In this document: positions 15,592 through 24,873 of the stretch, in pieces
Layout: every line of letters begins with the position of its first letter
Numbering within the stretch: the first letter of the stretch is position 1
Origin: an uncultured Oscillospiraceae bacterium
GTDB taxonomy: Bacteria > Bacillota > Clostridia > Oscillospirales > Acutalibacteraceae
Reading direction: 5' to 3'
Length of the DNA: 42,336 nt
Assembly (NCBI GenBank): GCA_900539425.1
Contig: UQBX01000021.1
Location: 1 to 42,336 of the forward strand
Position numbers and translations under genes: made by a program
Notes under the pieces: generated by a model
The model's input: the letters and a program-made list of their open reading frames with translations, nothing else
Databases searched by the model: none
What the model was told of the DNA's origin: nothing

Positions 15592-17034
15592 ATGGAAAAT
15601 GTTATAGCGCCTCCGTCAACGCAGGATAAAAAATATGTAAATGTAAAAGAATTCGTGCTGTATCTTTTTGCCGTTTTCTTCTACACAAATATGACGGGTA
15701 TGATAGGCTCTTACAGAAGTGCTTATCTTGTAAATGTTTTAAGACTTAGTGACAGTCAGGTATCACTGTTCAATACTCTTGTAAGCGTGATACCGTTTAT
15801 TCTGAATTTCTTTATAACAATGTATATAGACGGCAGAAGGGCAGGAAAGAGAGGCAAATTCCGCCCTCTTGCAATGGCGGTTGCAATACCGTGCGGTGTG
15901 CTTCTTGTACTCAGCTTTTGGGCGCCACCTCAGCTTTCTGGCACACTGTTGCTAATTTATGTAACTACTATCGCTGTTTTATGGGCAGTGGTTACAAATT
16001 TCGGCGATTCTATAAACAAAGTAGCAAATGTTATGACGCCTAACCTCAACGAAAGAGATACTGTGCTTTCGTTTAGAAGTATCTGTTCTGCTGTTGGCAA
16101 CTCTGCTCCTCTCGTAATAGTTCTTGTTATCGGACTTATCTGGAAAGACGAAGGCACGCAGTATATTATAGGCGCGGCTTTGTGCGGTGTTATAGGAACT
16201 ATACTTATGCTTGTAGGCACCAAGTCTATAAGGGAGCGTGTAGCCTATAATCAGGAAAAGAAAAACCCGCTTATCGGAATAAAAGATGTACTTGTAAATA
16301 AATATGCGTGGGTAATCCTGATTTCAGAATTTCTCAAGAATTTCAGGCAGATAGCCACATATATGGGTGTATTTCTTGCGGCAGCACTTCTCGGCAGCAC
16401 AAGCAAATATCTGTGGTTCGGATTGCCTACCGGTATCGGTACAGCGGTAGGAATGCTTGTAATAAACTTCCTGCTCAAGAAGTTTAATTCAAAGGTTCTT
16501 TACATAGCAAGCGGAATTTACTCAATTATTATAAATTCAGCTGCTTTCGCTGTCGGTTATGTTTATTTCAATAATCCCAGCCCCGCACTTCAGATAGTGT
16601 TTATAATCTTCCTGTTCCTTATCGGACTTCAGTTCGGCGCTTCAAATCTTTTGCCCAGTATGTTCCAGGCGGATGTTATTGAGGATATTGAAGTAAAAAC
16701 AGGTAAAAGGCTTGATGCCACTCTGCCTTTTGTAATCAATATCTTTACAATGGTCAGCGGCACTATTGCAACTGCGCTTGCTCCGATGATACTTTATGGT
16801 CAGAATTCAATAATAGGTTATATCCAGCCTACAGATGCTATACCAGAACCTGTGCAGAGTATAAAGACAAAGATACTTTTGCTGTTCTTTTACACGGTAT
16901 TCCACGGCATAATGATGTTCCTTGCAGGTGTTCCGTTCTTCTTCTATAAGCTTACGGGTAAACGCAAGCAGGAGATTCACGAAAAAGTTGTTGAAATGAG
17001 AGCAAAATTCGAGGAAAATAAAAGCGAAGATTAA
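15592..17034 (+). CDS. MFS transporter, GPH/MelB-like
   Basis: This is a 480-residue, 12-helix transporter resembling the glycoside-pentoside-hexuronide:cation symporters. The first helix region has FFYTNMTGMIGSYRSAYL, a loop between helices 2 and 3 contains DGRRAGKRGKFRP (basic, with the usual Gly-Lys-Arg-Arg character of this family), and the two halves are joined by a basic central loop near 208-230. The C-terminus is charged and cytoplasmic. AAGGGG stands before the ATG. It forms an operon with the metallophosphoesterase. Likely cargo is a glycoside or related small organic molecule, but no specific substrate can be read from the sequence. Confidence 0.8.
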   Translation: MENVIAPPSTQDKKYVNVKEFVLYLFAVFFYTNMTGMIGSYRSAYLVNVLRLSDSQVSLFNTLVSVIPFILNFFITMYIDGRRAGKRGKFRPLAMAVAIPCGVLLVLSFWAPPQLSGTLLLIYVTTIAVLWAVVTNFGDSINKVANVMTPNLNERDTVLSFRSICSAVGNSAPLVIVLVIGLIWKDEGTQYIIGAALCGVIGTILMLVGTKSIRERVAYNQEKKNPLIGIKDVLVNKYAWVILISEFLKNFRQIATYMGVFLAAALLGSTSKYLWFGLPTGIGTAVGMLVINFLLKKFNSKVLYIASGIYSIIINSAAFAVGYVYFNNPSPALQIVFIIFLFLIGLQFGASNLLPSMFQADVIEDIEVKTGKRLDATLPFVINIFTMVSGTIATALAPMILYGQNSIIGYIQPTDAIPEPVQSIKTKILLLFFYTVFHGIMMFLAGVPFFFYKLTGKRKQEIHEKVVEMRAKFEENKSED

Positions 17035-17056
17035 TTGAATAAAAAGATATAAAAAG

Positions 17057-17094
17057 ATGGCGCTGATAAAATATCAGCGCCGTTTTCTGTTATT
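17057..17094. terminator. Bidirectional terminator between convergent operons
   Basis: GGCGCTGAT/ATCAGCGCC pairs around AAAAT and is followed by GTTTTCTGTT on the plus strand and by ATCTTTTTATATC on the minus strand. It serves both the MFS gene and the signal peptidase gene. Confidence 0.85.
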
Positions 17095-17141
17095 CGTTGT
17101 GACTGCGTTAAATGAATATAGTTTTAAGTTCAGTAATTAAT

Positions 17142-18050
17142 TCAGTCAAGAACTTTGAATTCAGGATAATATTTGAATTTGGCTTCGCCCAAAATCTTGT
17201 TTTCCGCAACATAGGTGTTTTCCCAGAAACGTGAGTCATGGGATTCGTTTCTGTTGTCTCCCATGCAGAAGTACAGATTTTCTGCAACGGTGTATTCACC
17301 GCTGTCACTTACTTTGCAGTATTTGTCAATGAACTGCGTATATCCTACTTTCATTCCGTTTTCTGCGTAGCAGTAAATTCCGTCTGTTGTAATAACTTCG
17401 CCTTTTTCCGGAATGTAGTACGGTCCGTAGTCACCTATAGGTTCTCCGTTAGTGACAAAGCTTTGGTCTGTTTCGTATGTGTTGCCGTCCTTGTCAGTTA
17501 TAAATGCAGAACCGTCAACAACAGTAACAGTTTCTCCGGGAAGACCGATAACCCTTTTAACAAATATCTGAGATTCGTCATCGGGGTAATAGAAAAGTAT
17601 AATATCATATCTCTGCGGTGTTTCGTTTATATAGGCAATTCTGCTTGCTATTATCCTATCGTGCTCGTTTATCGTGTTTTTCATTGAACCAGTAGGCACA
17701 ACCGCGTTCGCAAACACAAAATATTTCAGCAGCAGAGCGATTATTACCGCAATTACTATCGGCAGTAAAAAGTCTACGGTTTCAGCAAATTTGCTTTTCT
17801 TTTTCTTTGCTTTTTTTGATTTCTTGCCTTTTCCGTTACTTTCCTCAATGACAGTTTCTGTGGGATTTTCATAATCCTGCCTTGGCTGTATGTTTTCTGC
17901 CGATTTTTTATTTTCTATTTCATATATCTGCTTGGTGGCGCTCAGTTCAGGCGATATGCTGGTGTTAAAATACTTTGCTCCGCAGCTTGGGCAGGTGATC
18001 CAGTCGCCGTTTTCCTCAATGCCGTCAAATCCGCATTTTTTGCATTTCAT
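17142..18050 (-). CDS. Signal peptidase I with N-terminal zinc ribbon
   Basis: This is a membrane serine protease that cuts signal peptides from exported proteins. The type I signature is complete: nucleophile S122 in PTGSM, general base K165 in FVKRVIGLPGE and the GDNRNESHDSR box at 264-274. It has one membrane helix (about 93-112), preceded by a lysine-rich stretch. The odd part is the N-terminus: CKKC (C3, C6) and CPSC (C20, C23) form a four-cysteine zinc ribbon, followed by an acidic, flexible linker to about residue 70, all of it on the cytoplasmic side. At 302 residues it is about 100 longer than typical SipS-type enzymes. The start codon follows directly on the stop of the glycosidase gene, so the two are translationally coupled. 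Confidence 0.92.
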   Translation of the reverse strand: MKCKKCGFDGIEENGDWITCPSCGAKYFNTSISPELSATKQIYEIENKKSAENIQPRQDYENPTETVIEESNGKGKKSKKAKKKKSKFAETVDFLLPIVIAVIIALLLKYFVFANAVVPTGSMKNTINEHDRIIASRIAYINETPQRYDIILFYYPDDESQIFVKRVIGLPGETVTVVDGSAFITDKDGNTYETDQSFVTNGEPIGDYGPYYIPEKGEVITTDGIYCYAENGMKVGYTQFIDKYCKVSDSGEYTVAENLYFCMGDNRNESHDSRFWENTYVAENKILGEAKFKYYPEFKVLD

Positions 18051-20393
18051 TTATTTTCTGTGCCTCTTTCTCGATTTTTTTAATACCCCGCCAAGCTCAA
18101 CTATATCACTGTATGGTGTTGCTGAGTTGATTACCTTGAATCCTTCGGCGTCGCTTGTCAGCTCACACGAAAGCACGGCTTTGCCGCGTTCTTCATAACC
18201 GGAGCAGTCAAGTGAATTGTCAACGTATATCTTAACCATTCTGTTCTTTTCTCTTACAACGGTTACTGTGTGGCTGGATGCACTGATTGAATTTTCGGAT
18301 TTCAGTCTCAGAGTACCTGCGTTTACAGTGATAATGCCTTTGTCAACGCGTATCATAATATCATCATTCTGGCAGATTATACCGTCGTTTTCATCATATT
18401 CGAAAATGATTGTAAAGTCGTTAGCCTCGTCAGCATTGGTATATCTTTTATCCGTTTTTCCGAACTGGAATATCTTTACTTCAAACGGAGCCAGAGTGAG
18501 ATTGATTTTATCATTATAATTATAAAGGTCAGAGCTTTCCGCGCCGCTTTTGTTGAGCACATTGAAACGCCTTGCGTTTTTAAGACTTTCGGGGCATCCC
18601 ATAAGTTTATTGAGCGTCAGCGTAAGCGGAGCTGCCTCGTGGGTGGGGTTTCTCAGCGCGATAACGCCCTCGCCGTCCTCAGTCCATGATGCGTAGCAGT
18701 AAATGTTGTTTTGTACCGGGTCTCCTCCCAAAAACATTGCGTGTTTAAGTATACGGTGGTTCGCTTTCTGCCAGTTGATAACACGTGCAAGAATGCGCCA
18801 TTTTTCATCATTCATGAGAGAAGGGGATATATAAAGCTCATTAAGTGCCGCGCCTCTGCAGGCGTTCCAGAAAAATGCCTTTTCAAATTCATCATCTGTA
18901 TAGTTAAGATGAGCTTCACGACCGTATATAGGTTCATGGTTGTAAATATTGCCGAGCGGGAACTGCAGACCTCTGTTTACGATGAAATCGTAATAAACGC
19001 CGTCACGGTAAGTCATTTCGGCATCTACCTGTGCCTGCTGTCCTCTTGGATAATTCTTGGCAAATTCAATATCGCCGCTGTTTTGAAGCCATACCGAATT
19101 TACATACTGAAGCCACCAAGGAGAAGGACTTACATAGCAGGTAAGATTTATCCATATATCTTTGCCCTGGGCTGTGCGTACATCTCTTACGGCTTTTAAT
19201 ATCTTTATCCATCTGCGCCACAGCTCTGTAATATAATACATGTCGTGGTCGCCGCCGGTTATATGGTCATGCTTTTGATTTTTGCAAGGCTTGCGCGCAA
19301 ATCCGTCCAGTTTCCAGTATGCAATGTCATTCGTTTTTGTCATCTGCACAAGGAAATCTTTAAGATTGTTGAGGTATGTCTTTGAGCATACGCAAATGTC
19401 GTCAGACTCCTCACAGTAAAATCCTTTTCCGGAACGTTCTATCCTTTTTGCGAATTTGGAGTTATATATATATCCTCCGCGCGGGCCGAGCCAAAGACCG
19501 AAACTGCTTCCAAGCTTGTTTGCAAGACTGCTCAAATCCAGCATTCCGTTAGGGAATTTCTTTTGGTTGATACTCCAGAAATCGGCTTTGTAGTTATTCC
19601 AGCCGTCGTCCATAACATATCCGTCAATCGGAGGTACTCCGTTTGATGATAATTTGCTTTCAACTTTATAGAAAGCCGCCTCGGTGTTATCTGCGTCAAT
19701 GTCCATCATCCTGTCATACCAGGTGTTGTACTGTACGCGATAATCAGATTTTACAGATATGCGTTCAATGTATTCGAAAAATGCTTTTCTCAGATCCACC
19801 ATCATCAGGCTTTTTGCAGCGCCCATTACGGTGGTGGGGCATACTATCTTTCTTTCTGCGCTTTTGCCTATGAAGTATACCACCTGGCCTCTGCCGTGGA
19901 AAACCCCGTTCTTTGTGCCGGGAAATACACATCCGAAAAACAGGCTGTCTATATAAAACGGCTGGCCCAGATTTGAGTAGAACTCGTCCGTTTCGGTAGC
20001 CCCGCCGTTTGCAGTATATGATGTTTTTGAGTTTACTATGCCTATGCTCTCAAGCATTATATAGTCAATCGTTTTCGGCTGGCTCTGCTCAATCGCTATC
20101 TGTTTTTCAAGCGTTTCACCGTCAGATCCTATACGGTAACTCATAGTAACCGTTGTGCCTTTGTCTTCTTTAAAACGGAAAAAAAGCTTTCCGTCCTTTT
20201 CAACAGCCTCGCTTACGGCAAGGTTTTTGGAGGAGATAGAATCTCCGTCCTTGAATTTTATCTCAAATTCACTGCCGCTTCCGTCAGGTATGAATACCAT
20301 GCCTGAATATGTGTTTTTTATCTGTGAGGCGTAAAGATATCCGTCAGTTACGTTGAATTCTCTTTCCAGCTTTTTGCTTTTCAGTTTAAACAT
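18051..20393 (-). CDS. GH36/alpha-galactosidase-like glycoside hydrolase
   Basis: This 780-residue protein resembles clan GH-D enzymes (alpha-galactosidases and relatives). It has an N-terminal beta-sandwich of about 200 residues. A TIM barrel follows, with VMDDGWNNY at 260-268, YWKLDGF with D363 as the likely nucleophile, and NSGDI with D441 as a candidate acid/base. A C-terminal beta domain is followed by a concanavalin-like module near 690-760. It has no signal peptide, so it would act inside the cell. Motif spacing is divergent, so alpha-N-acetylgalactosaminidase or another alpha-glycosidase specificity is possible. GGGATAG precedes the ATG. It is coupled to the signal peptidase gene downstream. 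Confidence 0.75.
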   Translation of the reverse strand: MFKLKSKKLEREFNVTDGYLYASQIKNTYSGMVFIPDGSGSEFEIKFKDGDSISSKNLAVSEAVEKDGKLFFRFKEDKGTTVTMSYRIGSDGETLEKQIAIEQSQPKTIDYIMLESIGIVNSKTSYTANGGATETDEFYSNLGQPFYIDSLFFGCVFPGTKNGVFHGRGQVVYFIGKSAERKIVCPTTVMGAAKSLMMVDLRKAFFEYIERISVKSDYRVQYNTWYDRMMDIDADNTEAAFYKVESKLSSNGVPPIDGYVMDDGWNNYKADFWSINQKKFPNGMLDLSSLANKLGSSFGLWLGPRGGYIYNSKFAKRIERSGKGFYCEESDDICVCSKTYLNNLKDFLVQMTKTNDIAYWKLDGFARKPCKNQKHDHITGGDHDMYYITELWRRWIKILKAVRDVRTAQGKDIWINLTCYVSPSPWWLQYVNSVWLQNSGDIEFAKNYPRGQQAQVDAEMTYRDGVYYDFIVNRGLQFPLGNIYNHEPIYGREAHLNYTDDEFEKAFFWNACRGAALNELYISPSLMNDEKWRILARVINWQKANHRILKHAMFLGGDPVQNNIYCYASWTEDGEGVIALRNPTHEAAPLTLTLNKLMGCPESLKNARRFNVLNKSGAESSDLYNYNDKINLTLAPFEVKIFQFGKTDKRYTNADEANDFTIIFEYDENDGIICQNDDIMIRVDKGIITVNAGTLRLKSENSISASSHTVTVVREKNRMVKIYVDNSLDCSGYEERGKAVLSCELTSDAEGFKVINSATPYSDIVELGGVLKKSRKRHRK

Positions 20394-20415
20394 ATTCTAT
20401 CCCTTTTTTCAGTGT

Positions 20416-20688
20416 TTACAGGTTGTTTTTCTTTTCTATTTCATCAAGCGCTTTTGCAAGCTGATCAGGGCATGAAGTCTGCTTGAAACCGCATTTTATG
20501 CCTGCAAGGGTGTTTTTTACTTCATCTATTTTTTTGCCCTTTACAAGTGCTGCAATACCTTTAAGGTTGCCGTTGCAGCCGCCTGTGTAGCTGACGCTTT
20601 TTATTGTCTGGCCGTCATCCTCTATCTCAATGGTTATTGCCTTTGAGCAGGTTCCCTGAGTTTTATATGTATAAGTCATTTTCATCAC
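20416..20688 (-). CDS. TSCPD domain protein (TIGR03905 type)
   Basis: This is a small protein of about 87-90 residues with the TSCPD pattern: YKTQGTCSKAI near the N-terminus, YTGGCNGNLKGI in the middle and CGFKQTSCPDQLAKAL near the end. Four cysteines are placed as in the family, which also forms the C-terminal domain of some class II ribonucleotide reductases and may bind metal. The exact role of stand-alone copies is unknown. AGGAAG stands ten bases before the ATG at 20679, while a GTG (20688) and another ATG lie closer, so the start is uncertain by three codons. The glycosidase gene follows 22 bases downstream, probably in the same transcript. Confidence 0.85.
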   Translation of the reverse strand: MMKMTYTYKTQGTCSKAITIEIEDDGQTIKSVSYTGGCNGNLKGIAALVKGKKIDEVKNTLAGIKCGFKQTSCPDQLAKALDEIEKKNNL

Positions 20689-20818
20689 ACTTCCTGAATT
20701 TGTATATTTATTAAATTATATAATATAACACTTTATAATTATAATCAATATTATACATGTTTTCAATAATAAAATTTTACTTATTTTTGAATTTATCAAA
20801 ATTCTGCTTACTTTAATC

Positions 20819-20847
20819 TTGAAATGGATATGTCACTGTGATATTAT
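20819..20847 (+). promoter_or_regulatory. Promoter of the iolGDE operon
   Basis: TTGAAA (20819-20824), a 17-base spacer and TATTAT (20842-20847) lie about 100 bases before iolG. A second possible start is an extended -10 (TGTTAAAAT, 20920-20927 region) close to the ribosome binding site. The rest of the 260-base gap is AT-rich and shows no gene. Confidence 0.5.
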
Positions 20848-20950
20848 TAAAATAATTTAAAATGCAGAAAATGTGTATTTATTTTGCCTATATAACAGGG
20901 CTTTCTGATACGCATTTCTGTTAAAATATAATAAAAAAGGGGTATTGTTT

Positions 20951-21967
20951 ATGGAAAAGATCAAAGTCGGCATTATCGGCGCAGGCAGAATAGGGCAGGT
21001 TCACGCAAAGTCAATTACCTACCATATTCCCCAGGCCGAGATTGTTGCAATTTCCGATATTTATGAAGAGGGAGCAAAGAAAGTAGCACAGGAACTCGGT
21101 ATTCCCAATTACTATAAAGATTATCACGAGATACTTAATGATAAATCAATAGACGCTGTTCTTATCTGTTCATCAACAGATACTCATGCTGATATTGCTT
21201 GTGAGGCAGCAGCGGCGGGCAAGCACATCTTCTGTGAAAAGCCTGTTGATCTTACAGTTGCAAAAATTAAGAAAGTTATTGACGCTGTTGACAAGGCAGG
21301 CGTAAAGCTTCAGATAGGTTTCAACAGAAGATATGACCATAATTTCGCTTACATAAAAGAACTTGAAAACGAAGGAAAGATCGGCAATATTCAGACAATT
21401 AAGATCACAAGCCGTGACCCTGAGCCGCCTTCAATTGATTATGTAAAGGTTTCAGGCGGTATCTTCCTTGATATGACAGTTCATGATTTCGATATGGCTC
21501 GCTTTATCGGCGGTGAAGTTGAAGAAGTATATGCAAATGCCACCGTTATGGTAGATCCCGCTATCGGTGAGGCAGGCGACGTTGATACAGCGCTTGTTGC
21601 CCTTAAATTTAAGAGCGGCGCTATCGGTGTTATTGATAACTGCCGCAGAGCCGCTTACGGTTATGACCAGCGCCTTGAAGTATTCGGTTCAAAGGGGCAG
21701 GCTGCCGCAGCAAATGATACACCAACAAATGTTGCTTTTATTGATGCAAACGGCAGTGTAACAGACAAGCCGCTTTATTTCTTCCTTGAGAGATATATGC
21801 AGTCATTCACAGATGAAATGACTCAGTTCATTGACTGCGTAATTAATGACAAGCCTACCCAGACCACTGTTTATGACGGCCTTGAGGCGCTTCGTCTTGG
21901 TCTTGCGGCAAAGAAATCAGTAGAAGAGCACAGACCTGTTAAACTTTCCGAAATCGAGGGCTGCTGA
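20951..21967 (+). CDS. iolG: Inositol 2-dehydrogenase
   Basis: This enzyme oxidises myo-inositol to scyllo-inosose with NAD(+), the first step of inositol breakdown. The 338-residue protein is of the Gfo/Idh/MocA type: an N-terminal Rossmann fold with GIIGAGRIGQVHA, then FCEKPVDLT with the catalytic Lys near residue 95, and DMTVHDFDMARF, which carries the Asp/His pair of inositol dehydrogenases. The frame can be extended two codons to a TTG, but AAAAAAGGGG fits the ATG at 20951. The stop and the iolD start are one base apart. Its position before iolD and iolE supports the inositol assignment over other sugar dehydrogenases. Confidence 0.9.
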   Translation: MEKIKVGIIGAGRIGQVHAKSITYHIPQAEIVAISDIYEEGAKKVAQELGIPNYYKDYHEILNDKSIDAVLICSSTDTHADIACEAAAAGKHIFCEKPVDLTVAKIKKVIDAVDKAGVKLQIGFNRRYDHNFAYIKELENEGKIGNIQTIKITSRDPEPPSIDYVKVSGGIFLDMTVHDFDMARFIGGEVEEVYANATVMVDPAIGEAGDVDTALVALKFKSGAIGVIDNCRRAAYGYDQRLEVFGSKGQAAAANDTPTNVAFIDANGSVTDKPLYFFLERYMQSFTDEMTQFIDCVINDKPTQTTVYDGLEALRLGLAAKKSVEEHRPVKLSEIEGC

Positions 21968-21968
21968 G

Positions 21969-23822
21969 ATGAAAAGAGAAAGATTAACTATGTCACAGGC
22001 GCTCGTCCGCTTTCTTGATAATCAGTATATCGAGTGCGACGGCGTTGAAACAAAATTTGTTTCCGGAATATTCGGGATTTTCGGCCACGGCTGTGTAGTA
22101 GGCGTAGGCCAGGCGCTCGAACAGGGCGGCCACAATCTTAAATTCTATCAGGGCAAAAATGAGCAGAATATGGCTCTTGCCGCTGTTGCTTACGCAAAGC
22201 AGATGGACAGAAAAGCAATAATTCCCTGCGTTTCTTCTATCGGCCCCGGCGCAACAAATATGGTAACAGCCTGCGGCTGTGCAACGGCGAACAGAATACC
22301 GCTTCTTGTTTTGCCGGGCGATACTTTTGCCTGCCGTCAGCCTGACCCTGTTTTGCAGCAGGCTGAATTTTTCGATAACTACGGCAGAACGGTTACTGAC
22401 GCATTCAAGGGTGTATGCCACTATTTTGACAGAATTATAAGACCTGAACAGCTTATGACAGCATGTATCAATGCTATGCGTGTGCTTACCGACCCGGCTG
22501 ATACGGGCGCAGTTTGCCTTGCAATGCCTCAGGATGTTGAGGGTGAGGCTTACGATTATCCGGAGCACTTCCTTCAAAAGCGTGTATGGCATATGGACAG
22601 AAGACCGATAACTGCTTCACAGCTTGACAGAGCAGCTGCTCTTATCAAAGCTTCCAAAAAGCCTGTTATCGTATGCGGCGGCGGTGTTCGTTACAGCGGC
22701 GCAGAAAAAGAACTTCTTGAGTTTGCCGAAAAATATAATATCCCTATCAGCGAAACACAGGCAGGTAAAGGCATTATTGCGTGGAACCATCCGCTCAATG
22801 TGGGCGGTATCGGCGTAACAGGCGGTAAAGCCGCAAATGTTATCGGCAGGGATGCTGATCTTGTTATCGGCGTTGGTACAAGATTTACCGATTTCACCAC
22901 TTCCTCAAAGTGGCTGTTCAATGAAAACAGAAAAGTGCTCGGTATAAACATCTGCCCGTTTGACGCTTATAAAATGGATGCAGAGGCTATTGTGGCTGAC
23001 GCGAAAGAGGCGGTTAAAGCCCTTATCGGCGCCTGCGAAGGATATAAAACAGAGTACACAAATGAAATTGAAAACGCTAAAAAAGAGTGGGATGCTATTG
23101 TTGATGAATATTATTCAACAGAGCTTCCCGGCGGACTTAACCAGACTCTTGCACTCGGCATAATCAACGAGTTTATGGGCGAGGATGATATTGCTGTCGG
23201 TTCAGCAGGCTCACTTCCCGGCGATATGCAGAGACTTTTCAGACCCAAAAACCGCGAAACTTACCATATGGAATACGGCTATTCAAATATGGGTTATGAG
23301 ATCAACGGCGCTTTGGGCGTTAAACTTGCTCAGCCCGACAAGGAAGTTTATACTTTCTGCGGTGACGGCTCATTCCTTATGGCTCACTCCGAACTCTATA
23401 CCTCACTTCAAGAAGGCTTAAAGCTCAATATCTGTATTTTTGATAATATGGGCTGGGGATGTATTGAAAATCTTCAGAATAATCAGGGCACAGATACATT
23501 CGGCACTGTTTTCCGTGCAAGAAACCCCGAAACTGGTATGCTTGACGGCGATGATATCCCCGTTGATTTTGCTAAAATAGCTGAGGGCTATGGTGCTAAA
23601 GGATATACTATTCGCACTTCGGACGAACTCAGGGCAGCACTTGAGGACGCCAAAAAGCAGACGAAAACAGTTCTGTTCGATATAAAGGTACTTCCCAAAA
23701 CCATGACACCCGGTTTTGAATCCTGGTGGAGAGTAGGCGTTGCTGAAGTATCAAAGAGCAAGACCGTTGCGGCGGCTTATGACGATATGCAGAAACATAT
23801 CAAGGAAACATTCGATTATTAA
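21969..23822 (+). CDS. iolD: 3D-(3,5/4)-trihydroxycyclohexane-1,2-dione hydrolase
   Basis: This is a thiamine diphosphate enzyme that opens the inositol-derived ring dione to 5-deoxy-glucuronate. The 617-residue protein has the acetolactate-synthase-like three-domain layout: an N-terminal pyrimidine-binding domain (FGIFGHGCVVGVGQAL, with CVSSIGPGATNMVTA), a central domain, and a C-terminal diphosphate-binding domain with GDGSF at 465-469 and the Asn of the motif in IFDNMGWG. Its length and the FGHG motif fit IolD rather than acetolactate synthase. It starts one base after iolG and is followed 23 bases later by iolE, so it belongs to one transcript. Confidence 0.93.
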   Translation: MKRERLTMSQALVRFLDNQYIECDGVETKFVSGIFGIFGHGCVVGVGQALEQGGHNLKFYQGKNEQNMALAAVAYAKQMDRKAIIPCVSSIGPGATNMVTACGCATANRIPLLVLPGDTFACRQPDPVLQQAEFFDNYGRTVTDAFKGVCHYFDRIIRPEQLMTACINAMRVLTDPADTGAVCLAMPQDVEGEAYDYPEHFLQKRVWHMDRRPITASQLDRAAALIKASKKPVIVCGGGVRYSGAEKELLEFAEKYNIPISETQAGKGIIAWNHPLNVGGIGVTGGKAANVIGRDADLVIGVGTRFTDFTTSSKWLFNENRKVLGINICPFDAYKMDAEAIVADAKEAVKALIGACEGYKTEYTNEIENAKKEWDAIVDEYYSTELPGGLNQTLALGIINEFMGEDDIAVGSAGSLPGDMQRLFRPKNRETYHMEYGYSNMGYEINGALGVKLAQPDKEVYTFCGDGSFLMAHSELYTSLQEGLKLNICIFDNMGWGCIENLQNNQGTDTFGTVFRARNPETGMLDGDDIPVDFAKIAEGYGAKGYTIRTSDELRAALEDAKKQTKTVLFDIKVLPKTMTPGFESWWRVGVAEVSKSKTVAAAYDDMQKHIKETFDY

Positions 23823-23845
23823 TATTCTGAAAGGTAACATAAATT

Positions 23846-24745
23846 ATGCTTGATAAAAATAAAGTTAAGCTTGCTATTGCGCCTATCGGCTGGACAAATG
23901 ACGATATGCCTGACCTCGGCGCTGAAAACTCTTTTGAGCAGTGCATCAGCGAAATGGCTCTTGCAGGTTTTAAAGGCACGGAGATAGGCAATAAATATCC
24001 GAAAGATCCCAAGGTGCTCAAAAAGTATCTTGATATCAGAGGGCTTCAGGTGTGCAATGCGTGGTTTTCTTCGTATCTCACTTCAAAACCGTATGAAGAA
24101 ACTATTGAGGCTTTCAAAAAGCACTGCGATATGCTCTGCGAACTCGGCGCAAAGGTAATCGGAGCGTCCGAACAGGGCAATTCTATTCAAGGATGTCTTG
24201 ATAAATCAATACTTGATGAAAAGCCGTGCTACACTGATGAGCAGTGGGCAGTGGTTGCTAAAGGCTTCAACGAAATGGGCGAGTATGCACGTTCTAAGGG
24301 TATGTATTTTACCGTTCATCATCACATGGGAACGGGCGTGCAGACTGTTGAGGAAATTGATAAGCTTATGGAGATAACAGATTCCGAGCTTGTATATCTT
24401 CTTTTTGACAGCGGCCATCTTACATTCGCAGGTATTGACCCTGTTCCTGTTCTCAAAAAATATGTAAACCGTGTAAAGCACGTTCATCTTAAAGATGTAC
24501 GCATGGATGTTTACAACAATCAGGTTGTTCCCAATCACATGAGCTTCCTTGATGCTGTACGTGCGGGTGTATTTACAGTTCCCGGGGACGGCGATGTTGA
24601 TTTTAAGCCTATTTTCGATATTCTTGCAGATAACGATTATGAAGGCTGGGTAGTTGTTGAGGCGGAGCAGGATCCCGCAAAGGCAAACCCGTTTGAATAT
24701 GCAGTAAAAGCAAGAAAGTATATTGCAGAGAACACAGGACTGTAA
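23846..24745 (+). CDS. iolE: Inosose dehydratase
   Basis: This enzyme dehydrates scyllo-inosose to the trihydroxycyclohexane dione used by IolD. The 299-residue protein has the xylose isomerase-like TIM barrel. The start reads VKLAIAPIGWTNDDMPDLG, typical of IolE, and metal ligands are in FTVHHHMGTGVQT, LLFDSGHLTF, VKHVHLKDVR and VVVEAEQDP. GAAAGG precedes the ATG. It is the last gene before a strong terminator, so the downstream genes iolB, iolC and iolJ are not part of this operon. Confidence 0.93.
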   Translation: MLDKNKVKLAIAPIGWTNDDMPDLGAENSFEQCISEMALAGFKGTEIGNKYPKDPKVLKKYLDIRGLQVCNAWFSSYLTSKPYEETIEAFKKHCDMLCELGAKVIGASEQGNSIQGCLDKSILDEKPCYTDEQWAVVAKGFNEMGEYARSKGMYFTVHHHMGTGVQTVEEIDKLMEITDSELVYLLFDSGHLTFAGIDPVPVLKKYVNRVKHVHLKDVRMDVYNNQVVPNHMSFLDAVRAGVFTVPGDGDVDFKPIFDILADNDYEGWVVVEAEQDPAKANPFEYAVKARKYIAENTGL

Positions 24746-24760
24746 TCTCATAACAGAAAG

Positions 24761-24789
24761 AAAAAGAGCGGAGTTCCGCTCTTTTTTTG
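24761..24789 (+). terminator. Terminator of the iol operon
   Basis: AAAAAGAGCGG/CCGCTCTTTTTTT pairs around a short AGTT loop directly after iolE, with seven T residues. Confidence 0.9.
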
Positions 24790-24873
24790 TTTCAGTGTCC
24801 GCTAACAAGATTTTTTATTCCTTTGCAATAAATATCTGCGTTTTAGCAGCTCTTTTTATAAGCATATTAACTA

